This document shows positions 34,997 to 41,862 of a stretch of 64,000 nucleotides of DNA, piece by piece. Source of the stretch: Clostridiales bacterium (GTDB lineage Bacteria > Bacillota > Clostridia > Lachnospirales > Lachnospiraceae); NCBI GenBank assembly GCA_012839295.1, contig DUNO01000005.1, forward strand, positions 186,001 to 250,000, written 5' to 3'. Both the position numbers and the translations under genes were made by a program. Within the stretch, counting starts at the first letter, position 1. Every line of letters begins with the position of its first letter. The notes beneath the pieces are model-generated. The model saw only the letters and a list, made by a program, of their open reading frames with translations. It was not told where the DNA came from and did not search any database.

Positions 34997-35725
34997 ATGA
35001 AGAGGAATAACTTTATAGTAACAGTTATTTTTATAATATTATTAACCGGTCTTTTCTTATATAAGGAGGGGGATGGCGTAAAGTATCTGCTCTCCGATAA
35101 ATCAAGGAAAATTACAGTAGTGCTTGATGCAGGGCATGGGAACTTTGATCCCGGAAAGATTGGCATTAATAAGGCGGTTGAAAAAGACATAAACCTAAGC
35201 ATCACATATAAGCTGAAGGCTCTTTTAGAGGACAACGGCATTAACGTCGTCATGACCAGAACGGATGATAACTGCTTATGCAAGAAATCTGACACGGATA
35301 AAAAGCGTGCGGACATGAAAAGGCGAGTTTCAATCATTAACTCAAGCGGCGCATTAATAGCCGTCAGCATACATCAAAACAGCTTTACCCAGGAATCCTC
35401 AAGAGGCGCCCAGGTATTTTATTATCAAAATTCAGAGAAGGGACAAATCCTTGCAGAAATGATACAGGATAGCATAAAAGGGTACATCAAGGATGGCAAT
35501 CATAGGCTGGCAAAGGCAAATAGTTCTTATTACCTGCTAAGATATTCAAACTGCCCGCTGGTAATAGTGGAATGCGGCTTTTTATCCAACAGGGCGGAAG
35601 CGGAGCTTCTGTGCACGGATGCTTACCAGGACAAGATGGCGTGGGCAATCCATTTGGGTATTATAGAATATATAAACAGCAACATTGCAGATAACGCAGT
35701 ACCATTAGTGGAGAAGAATGAATAA
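34997..35725 (+). CDS. cwlD: CwlD-type N-acetylmuramoyl-L-alanine amidase
   Basis: A 242-residue Amidase_3 protein. N-terminal signal-anchor (NNFIVTVIFIILLTGLFLY), then VVLDAGHGNFDPGKIG (zinc His), EKDINLSITYKL (zinc Glu), AVSIHQNSF (zinc His) and VIVECGFLSNRAE (catalytic Glu). Size and anchor match sporulation amidase CwlD, which starts muramic-lactam formation in spore cortex; other Amidase_3 roles are possible. ATG at 34997 follows GGAG. Confidence 0.85.
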   Translation: MKRNNFIVTVIFIILLTGLFLYKEGDGVKYLLSDKSRKITVVLDAGHGNFDPGKIGINKAVEKDINLSITYKLKALLEDNGINVVMTRTDDNCLCKKSDTDKKRADMKRRVSIINSSGALIAVSIHQNSFTQESSRGAQVFYYQNSEKGQILAEMIQDSIKGYIKDGNHRLAKANSSYYLLRYSNCPLVIVECGFLSNRAEAELLCTDAYQDKMAWAIHLGIIEYINSNIADNAVPLVEKNE

Positions 35726-35732
35726 GAAACTC

Positions 35733-36434
35733 CTATACAAGGTCATCTTTCCGACCCCAGGATAAAAGGGCAGGTAATTTATATTTTGCAGTAATCCACC
35801 GGATAAAGAAGATACTGGCAAGACCAAGCAGGCTGGCACAGGTTCCCCTTAGGGAGGACAGCGCATCAAATCCGCTGTTTGATTGGAGGTGCAATAGATT
35901 CTGTATGGTATTCGCCGCAAAATGGGCAGCGATTGCCGTCCAAAGGCTGTTGGTTTTCTCAAACATATAGCCCCAGATGAATCCAAAGGTCACGGTACCA
36001 AGCAGAAGCACCAGCCCATACATAAAAGCACCCATGAGGCTTTGCTCGCCGGACAGATAGTATTTCAGCGGCCATACTAAATGCCAGGCACCGAACAGCA
36101 GCGCCTGGAGAAGGTTTGCCATCCAAAAACGGAAACGGACCTTCAACGCCGGTAAGAAAACGCCCCTAAACAGGCCTTCCTCATATAACCGGAATTCTGT
36201 ACGGTAAAGGGCCTTTTCGCAGTAGACAAAGGTTCTTTTGTCGATGCTCTCAATATAATAAATGTCCGGGGCACTGATCCAAATTTGGCCATTCTGGTCG
36301 TTGGTGCATTTTACCTTATGCTCTACAGAGTTAACGAGGGCTATCAGGCGATTGACGGTCTGGTTTCTTCTGGCATATTTGATCAATACCTCAATATCCT
36401 TTTGTGCCAGGTCTTCCACTAATTTTATTAACAA
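35733..36434 (-). CDS. Chimeric LytTR/CPBP gene (fusion of two fragments)
   Basis: The 233-residue product joins two unrelated families. Residues 1-84 match the N-terminal half of a short clostridial LytTR regulator (APDIYYIESIDKRTFVYCEKALYRTEFRLY). From residue 85 it is the C-terminal half of a CPBP (Abi) intramembrane protease: EEGLFRG (85-91), FGAWH (H118) and HFAAN (H171, N175) preserve all three motifs. The LytTR DNA-contact half and the leading CPBP membrane helices are missing. No stop or frameshift. TTG start with GGAGGGG. It looks like a deletion product; whether it functions is unknown. Confidence 0.75.
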   Translation of the reverse strand: MLIKLVEDLAQKDIEVLIKYARRNQTVNRLIALVNSVEHKVKCTNDQNGQIWISAPDIYYIESIDKRTFVYCEKALYRTEFRLYEEGLFRGVFLPALKVRFRFWMANLLQALLFGAWHLVWPLKYYLSGEQSLMGAFMYGLVLLLGTVTFGFIWGYMFEKTNSLWTAIAAHFAANTIQNLLHLQSNSGFDALSSLRGTCASLLGLASIFFIRWITAKYKLPALLSWGRKDDLV

Positions 36435-36484
36435 TTTACTTCCCCTCCAGTATAAAAATTCAGGTTAAAAAAAGCAAGGTACCT

Positions 36485-36530
36485 GCAACCGACATACAAA
36501 TACGGCTTACCAACCTGCAAATATGGTTCA
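36485..36530. repeat. Direct repeat upstream of the chimeric gene, likely LytTR operator
   Basis: CAACC-GACATAC-AAATACGG and CAACC-TGC-AAATATGG are repeated in tandem about 50-100 bp upstream of the LytTR start. LytTR regulators bind direct repeats of this kind in their own promoters. A small hairpin (CCCGGA/TCCGGG) follows near 36534-36553. The rest of the 317-bp gap to 36751 shows no gene. Confidence 0.45.
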
Positions 36531-36751
36531 AAAGCCCGGAGCTTACTTCCGGGTATGAGTAATTATAGTATATTTAAGTTTAATCATTAATGCAGGAATT
36601 GTAAATACTGTTATCCGGGTTAAAGCGGAGCAATCCTAGGCGCCGCACAAAAAGTTCTGGACAGCCTATGGTAGAAAATGTAGTATGTTTAATATATAAT
36701 GCTAATACTTATGGGACAGAAAATGAATGGAAATAAAGGGGTAGTAAAACA

Positions 36752-37444
36752 ATGAAGGATAAAGCGGTCAATTATCTAATGAAAAACCAGCTGCTGCATA
36801 TTGATATGCTGGAGCCTATTAGAAAGAATACGGCAGATATATTATATGCTGATTCAGAGGGCGTATTAATAAAGGAGCTGAAAAGCGGTGCATATATGAT
36901 ATCCGCGGATACCCTGGAAAAAGGGCGGGAAGTGCTTAAAAATGTATCTGAATGCGACCTTATTGTAGCGCATCAACCCTTTATGGTGGATTATATACAA
37001 AATAAATTCGGCCTGAAGAATAAAACGGAATGCATCCAAGCAGTTTATACGGATAAGGATAAGCTTGAAGGAAAGAGTGAAATAGAAATAAGGCAGTTGG
37101 ATATCGCGCATATAGATGTAGTGTTGAAACATTATAAATTATTGTCCGGTACAGAGATAGAGGAGCTTCTAAAGGCCGGCAGCATATTTGGAGGTTATAA
37201 GGATACAACGCTGATAGGTTTCGTTGGCCTTCATTTGGAAGGCAGCCTCGGCTTGTTGGAGATATTTCCAGAACATAGGCGTAAAGGCTACGCTATGGCG
37301 CTTGAAAGCTATATGATAAACAAGGTTCTTGCCGCCGGGGGCGTACCCTATGCACAGATAAAGGTAAATAACAAGGCTTCCATCAAATTGCAAAGGAAGC
37401 TTGGGCTCAGGTTTTCTGAGGATAGATTATGCTGGATGTTTTAA
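36752..37444 (+). CDS. GNAT family N-acetyltransferase
   Basis: A 230-residue protein whose C-terminal half is a GNAT fold: GGYKDTTLIGFVGLHLEGSLGLLEIFPEHRRKGYAMALESYMINKVL with the acetyl-CoA loop HRRKGYA, then VNNKASIKLQRKLGLRF. The N-terminal ~110 residues form a second, GNAT-like region without an obvious loop, as in double-GNAT proteins of Firmicutes. AAAGGGG ribosome site. Substrate unknown. Confidence 0.87.
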   Translation: MKDKAVNYLMKNQLLHIDMLEPIRKNTADILYADSEGVLIKELKSGAYMISADTLEKGREVLKNVSECDLIVAHQPFMVDYIQNKFGLKNKTECIQAVYTDKDKLEGKSEIEIRQLDIAHIDVVLKHYKLLSGTEIEELLKAGSIFGGYKDTTLIGFVGLHLEGSLGLLEIFPEHRRKGYAMALESYMINKVLAAGGVPYAQIKVNNKASIKLQRKLGLRFSEDRLCWMF

Positions 37445-37502
37445 CAGGCATACAGCTCATAATAACCATAACAACCATTATTGAAAGCGAGGTAAATGTA
37501 CT

Positions 37503-37913
37503 ATGTGGAAATGTCCTAAATGCGGACGGGAGTTCAAGAACACAGACCAAGACCATTACTGCGGGGAGGCGCCGAAAACAATTGGTGCCTATATCGCTGC
37601 ACAACCGGAGGAGGTCTGGCCATTGTTAAATCAAGTGCGGGATACGCTCCGTGCCGCCCTTCCAGATGCCGGGGAGCGTATTTCCTGGAGTATGCCGACC
37701 TATTGGGAAAAACAAAATATCATTCATTTTGCGGCATTTAAAAAGCATATCGGGCTGTACCCCGGTCCTGCAGCTGTGGAGTATTTCGCGGAAAAGCTCA
37801 CGGAATATAAGACAAGTAAAGGGGCGATACAGTTTCCCTACAGCAAGCCGTTACCACTTCCGCTCATCGCCGAAATAGCAAAATGGTGCTATGAGACAGG
37901 AAACCACCATTAG
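37503..37913 (+). CDS. DUF1801 family protein with N-terminal zinc ribbon
   Basis: A 136-residue protein. Residues 1-20 hold a short ribbon (MWKCPKCGREF...HYC) with three or four metal-ligand candidates. The remainder is a DUF1801/YdhG-like fold: VRDTLRAALPDAGERISWSMPTYW, NIIHFAAFKKHIGLYPGP and TSKGAIQFPYSKPLP. In related proteins this domain is linked to surface or iron-related functions, but the role here is unknown. Confidence 0.87.
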   Translation: MWKCPKCGREFKNTDQDHYCGEAPKTIGAYIAAQPEEVWPLLNQVRDTLRAALPDAGERISWSMPTYWEKQNIIHFAAFKKHIGLYPGPAAVEYFAEKLTEYKTSKGAIQFPYSKPLPLPLIAEIAKWCYETGNHH

Positions 37914-37996
37914 TGTGATCAGTGTGACCGGCTTTTCCAAGGAATTGTTAGCCATAGGCGAGAAATAAGATTCTTGAAAAAAGGAATTATAAATTA

Positions 37997-38049
37997 TTGA
38001 CATTTTGAGATTACTATTGTAAACTATAGAAGACTACAACAGTAATCTC
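37997..38049 (+). promoter_or_regulatory. blaI promoter overlapped by BlaI-type operator
   Basis: TTGACA (37997-38002), 17-bp spacer, TAAACT (38020-38025). Arms GAGATTACTATTGTA (38007-38021) and TACAACAGTAATCTC (38035-38049) are inverted with one mismatch, each resembling the TACT...TGTA half-site of BlaI/MecI operators. The overlap with the promoter implies autorepression. Confidence 0.75.
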
Positions 38050-38091
38050 GAATGGAGGGGGATCCTCCAAAGAAAATACAGGAGGTCTGGA

Positions 38092-38451
38092 ATGAAAAAG
38101 CAAATACAGATTGCCGACGCGGAGCTGCCGATTATGAAGGTTCTGTGGGATAAAGGAGACCTTACCTCCCCGGAAATATTTGCAGACATGGACGGCAATA
38201 AGAGCACACTGAAAACCTTATTACAAAGGCTTGTAGCAAAGGGGGCGGTTAAAGCGACGGAGGTTAATTCACGTACCTACAGGTATTCTCCCATTATTAC
38301 GCGGGAGGAATACACGAACGCAACCCGCAAAAGCTTTATCCAAAAGGTATTTGACGGCTCTTCTGAGAAAATGCTGCTGAACTTTGTGAAGGAAGAGAAA
38401 ATCAGCCGGGAGGATTTACAGAGGCTGCTGGATATAATTGAGGAGGAATAG
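38092..38451 (+). CDS. blaI: BlaI/MecI/CopY-family repressor
   Basis: A 119-residue winged-helix repressor: ISDAELPIMKVLWDKGDLTSPEIF-type start (here IADAELPIMKVLWDKGD), recognition helix LKTLLQRLVAKGAVK, and RYSPIITREEYTNATRKSF, the region cleaved or destabilised in induction. Three bases separate it from blaR1. AGGAGG ribosome site. Represses its own operon through the operator at 38007-38049. Confidence 0.93.
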   Translation: MKKQIQIADAELPIMKVLWDKGDLTSPEIFADMDGNKSTLKTLLQRLVAKGAVKATEVNSRTYRYSPIITREEYTNATRKSFIQKVFDGSSEKMLLNFVKEEKISREDLQRLLDIIEEE

Positions 38452-38454
38452 CCT

Positions 38455-40719
38455 ATGGCCACAATTATAAATAAGCTGAATATACTGGCCTTTGCCATTG
38501 CACCGGTTTTTTATAAGCTGCTGTTCATGTCCATTGCCGCGCTGTGCATTGGGGTGGTGATTTTGCTGCTCCGCAGGTTTGCTGACAGCAGGATCTCCCC
38601 GGCCTGGAAATATGCCCTGTGGCTTGTGATGCTGGTTGCCCTAGTCATTCCCTACCGGTTGCAGACGGAAGCAGCACCCCTTGACCCTGTGGCCAGGATA
38701 CAGGAAATATCCTACCGTGAGGAATACGACCAGGTCAGAAAAAGTCAGCATGATGTTATTAATATAGAACAGCCTACGCCTGGGCAGCAGGCAGAATCCG
38801 ACGGTCTGAAGACCCAGACCCGGAATGTATTCCTGAAATCCCTGATCTTTGATGTAGCAATTCCTTTACTATGGTTGTCAGGAGCAGTTGCCATTGCCCT
38901 GTTTATGCTGATAAGCCGTATGCGCCTGATCCATAAGCTAAAGAAGCATCAGCCGGAAGCCGGTGGCAGATATCATGCCCTGCTCCAGCATTGTAAGTCC
39001 GCCCTTGGAATCAGAAGGGATGTACAGCTATATATCCAGGATTATATCGGCTCCCCGGCGCTGCTTGGCTTTGTCCGGCCTAAAATCATACTGCCGTCCT
39101 ATGCGGAAGAATTGAGCGATGAGAGCTTAAAGTACATTCTGCTCCATGAGCTTTCCCACCATAGGAGATTTGATATGCTGCTCCATGATTTCCTTTTGCT
39201 GCTGCAGACAGTATACTGGTTTAATCCCCTGGTGTGGCTTATGTTCCGGTACATCCGCCAGGATATGGAGCTTGCCAATGATGCATCCGTCATGAAGCGT
39301 ATCGGCAATGAGAACGGCAGGGCCTATTCACGTTCCCTGGTGGAGGTGCTGGGCTGCTGCAGTAGGACCCGGCTTACCCCGAAGCTCCTTTGCGTGGTGA
39401 ATGGCAAGGACAATATGGAGCGCAGGCTTAGGATGATTAAGCTGGGTGAGCATTTTAAGAAGCGGAGGCTCTTGGTTGCAGCCATAAGCATTGCCATCAT
39501 TTGTACGGTCAGCATCCTGTTTCTTACCCAGTCGCCAAGCTCCCGTGATACTATGAAATGGGCGAGGAAGCTGTCTGTAAGCGATGTAAAACGCATTGAG
39601 CTGGTGGTTATGCCAAGCTCGGAAAACGAACGCTATCGTCTGTTTGAGGAGGATGAGCTTGGGGAGGTTATTGCCCTGATTAACCAAAGCAAGGGCAAAT
39701 ATCTGGATAATCCGGAAGCCATAGCCGGTGGGGCAGCTACCCTTTACGTGACAACACAGGATGGCACACGCCATAGGGTAATCAACATCGGCAATGTTCA
39801 GCTTTTTATTGACGGCGACTATTATGATGCCGGATACGGCCGGCTTTCCTCTTGGAAATACAAGAAGGGAAACGCTCCGCTGCCGGAAGACTTTTCCTTC
39901 GAAGACAATGCAGAGGGAGAAAAGCTTCAGGCCTTTAAGGGATTGGAGCTTTATGTGTGGAAAAGCCCGGAGCTTGCTGAAAATGAAGAGCCGTATTTTA
40001 CCCTGCTTGAGGGTACTAACAGGAGCAAGGAGTGGGAGGAAATTTACGACTTGGATGCTGCTACTTCGGATATCCGTGCCATCGGGCAGAAGCTGTCCCG
40101 GTACGGGGATGGACTTTATCTTCAGATTTACCAAATGAATGAAGCGGATTTTACCAAGGAGCAGATGATGGGATTCTCGGATGAGCTTATGAAATATATG
40201 CCCCCGAATTCATCCATGTCAGTAGGCTTATTTGAACTGCTGCCGTCTCCTACTGCTGAGCCCGAGGAACCACCAGTTGAAGCGGCAGAGTATTTCAACA
40301 AGCTGGGTATCACAGTTCTTTTGCCTGAAAATGAAAATTGGATTGGAAATCCCACCTATAGCATCATAGATGAAAGCATTGCCCAGGTGGAATATTATGA
40401 TAAAATTGTCGAGACGGACATGGTACTTCGTGCCGGAAAGGAAGATATCCAGACCTTGTCCGGGATTACTTATTCCTTTGATAAGAAACGGACGGAGAAC
40501 TGGTCTGCCAGAACCTTTGAGGATGGGGATTATATAGAAATCAAGGTACAATATGCAGTTTCTGATGGGGAAATGAAAGGAGTACTTGCCAGCTGGACCT
40601 ATAAAGACATTAACTATACGCTTTGGGGGGAGCTTTCCGATAAAGACGTAGAACTTTCTTCGGGTGATGTATCCCCGATTGCAAAAACAGCGGTATACGT
40701 TGCACAAAATATGAGGTAA
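38455..40719 (+). CDS. BlaR1/MecR1-type M56 sensor protease without penicillin-binding domain
   Basis: A 754-residue membrane metalloprotease. The N-terminal membrane region with M56 domain carries LLHELSHHRR (H231-E232-x-x-H235) and NPLVWLMFRYIRQDMELANDASV, typical of BlaR1. A further membrane helix near 343-360 (LLVAAISIAIICTVSILFL) leads to a ~390-residue outer domain. That domain lacks visible SxxK or KTG penicillin-binding motifs, so the inducing signal is probably not a classical beta-lactam acylation. With blaI and the downstream DUF3795 gene it forms an operon. Confidence 0.9.
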   Translation: MATIINKLNILAFAIAPVFYKLLFMSIAALCIGVVILLLRRFADSRISPAWKYALWLVMLVALVIPYRLQTEAAPLDPVARIQEISYREEYDQVRKSQHDVINIEQPTPGQQAESDGLKTQTRNVFLKSLIFDVAIPLLWLSGAVAIALFMLISRMRLIHKLKKHQPEAGGRYHALLQHCKSALGIRRDVQLYIQDYIGSPALLGFVRPKIILPSYAEELSDESLKYILLHELSHHRRFDMLLHDFLLLLQTVYWFNPLVWLMFRYIRQDMELANDASVMKRIGNENGRAYSRSLVEVLGCCSRTRLTPKLLCVVNGKDNMERRLRMIKLGEHFKKRRLLVAAISIAIICTVSILFLTQSPSSRDTMKWARKLSVSDVKRIELVVMPSSENERYRLFEEDELGEVIALINQSKGKYLDNPEAIAGGAATLYVTTQDGTRHRVINIGNVQLFIDGDYYDAGYGRLSSWKYKKGNAPLPEDFSFEDNAEGEKLQAFKGLELYVWKSPELAENEEPYFTLLEGTNRSKEWEEIYDLDAATSDIRAIGQKLSRYGDGLYLQIYQMNEADFTKEQMMGFSDELMKYMPPNSSMSVGLFELLPSPTAEPEEPPVEAAEYFNKLGITVLLPENENWIGNPTYSIIDESIAQVEYYDKIVETDMVLRAGKEDIQTLSGITYSFDKKRTENWSARTFEDGDYIEIKVQYAVSDGEMKGVLASWTYKDINYTLWGELSDKDVELSSGDVSPIAKTAVYVAQNMR

Positions 40720-40737
40720 CAGATCTATGGAGGATGT

Positions 40738-41295
40738 ATGAAAAATTTCAAAAGAGAGGATTTGTTATTTTCCCTTTGTGGCTTAAACTGTGGCTTATGC
40801 ACGATGCAGCTGGACCACTACTGTCCGGGCTGTGGTGGCGGAGCGGGGAATCAGGCCTGTGCAATTGCGAGGTGCAGCCTGCAGCATGAGGGGGTGGAAT
40901 ATTGTTATCTGTGTGATGAGTACCCCTGTGAAAAATATGAGGGTATAGATGAATTCGATTCCTTCATCACCCACCGTAATCAGTTAAAGGAGTTTGACAA
41001 GGTTAAAAGCATGGGGCTGGAGAATTATCATGCCGAGTTGGCGGAGAAAGTTGAGATCTTAAAATATCTATTGGCAAACTGTAATGATGGGAGACGGAAG
41101 AGCTTTTTCTGTATTGCTGTTAACCTGTTGGAGTTGCAGGACATAAAGCCCATAATGGAGAAAATTGAAGAGAAAATAGTCCAGGGGGAGCTGAATCTAA
41201 AGGAAAAAGCAATCTTTGCCGCAAATTTGTTCGAGGCGTTGGCAGCGGAGCGGGGGATTGTTTTAAAGCTTAATAAAAAGGGTGCAGCAAAATAA
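40738..41295 (+). CDS. DUF3795 family cysteine-rich protein
   Basis: A 185-residue protein. The first ~65 residues contain eleven cysteines in the DUF3795 pattern (LCGLNCGLCTMQ, CPGCGGG, CAIARCSL, YCYLCDEYPCEKYEG), suitable for metal or Fe-S binding. The rest is helical. It starts 18 bp after blaR1 behind GGAGG, so it is probably co-regulated with BlaIR. Function unknown. Confidence 0.88.
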   Translation: MKNFKREDLLFSLCGLNCGLCTMQLDHYCPGCGGGAGNQACAIARCSLQHEGVEYCYLCDEYPCEKYEGIDEFDSFITHRNQLKEFDKVKSMGLENYHAELAEKVEILKYLLANCNDGRRKSFFCIAVNLLELQDIKPIMEKIEEKIVQGELNLKEKAIFAANLFEALAAERGIVLKLNKKGAAK

Positions 41296-41341
41296 ATAGG
41301 ATTTATTTTGAGTGTAAAAAACCGGAAAGGAAACAGTGTTT

Positions 41342-41779
41342 ATGGATTGGATCAATCTGTTTGGCCTTATTATTCTTATATTTTTATTTCTGCCTAACAT
41401 AATATACTTTAAAAAAAATAAATCAGTAGAAAACCGGTATAAAAACAAAGTGGTAGATATCATTGAGCAGACTGGCAGGTATGGATCAATGTTTTTTATG
41501 GTTTTTAATGTTGGGCTGTTGGAATTTGGTTTCAGGTCAAAGGTAGCATTTGTCGCCTGGCTGCTGAGCAGTATCATCTTGCTCTTGTTATATTGGGGAA
41601 TTTGGGTTCTATATTTCAAAAGCTACAGGCCGTTATTTTCTATGCTGCTTGCAATTATCCCATGTGTAATATTTATTTCCAATGGATATTTCCACGGTCA
41701 CTGGCTGCTTATTATATGCGGCATTATCTTTGGAATAAGCCATATCTATATCACGTACCAGAATACATATGTAAAATGA
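41342..41779 (+). CDS. Small integral membrane protein, unknown family
   Basis: About 145 residues with four hydrophobic segments (LFGLIILIFLFLPNIIYF; YGSMFFMVFNVGLLEFGF; AFVAWLLSSIILLLLYWGIWVL, split across a turn; LFSMLLAIIPCVIFI) and a basic loop after the first. ATG at 41342 is preferred; the GTG two codons earlier is possible. A terminator follows within 10 bp. I do not recognise the family. Read as the last gene of the plus-strand run from blaI. Confidence 0.7.
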   Translation: MDWINLFGLIILIFLFLPNIIYFKKNKSVENRYKNKVVDIIEQTGRYGSMFFMVFNVGLLEFGFRSKVAFVAWLLSSIILLLLYWGIWVLYFKSYRPLFSMLLAIIPCVIFISNGYFHGHWLLIICGIIFGISHIYITYQNTYVK

Positions 41780-41785
41780 AAAGTT

Positions 41786-41838
41786 AAGTGCAGATGTTAA
41801 GCATGTAACCGGTGCTTAAACAGCTGCACTTATTTTTT
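41786..41838 (+). terminator. Rho-independent terminator
   Basis: AAGTGCAG (41786-41793) pairs with CTGCACTT (41824-41831), with inner pairs TTAAGCA/TGCTTAA, followed by ATTTTTTC. Separates the convergent membrane-protein and ABC permease genes. Confidence 0.85.
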
Positions 41839-41862
41839 CATACCCCGCAGTTCTATTCCTTA

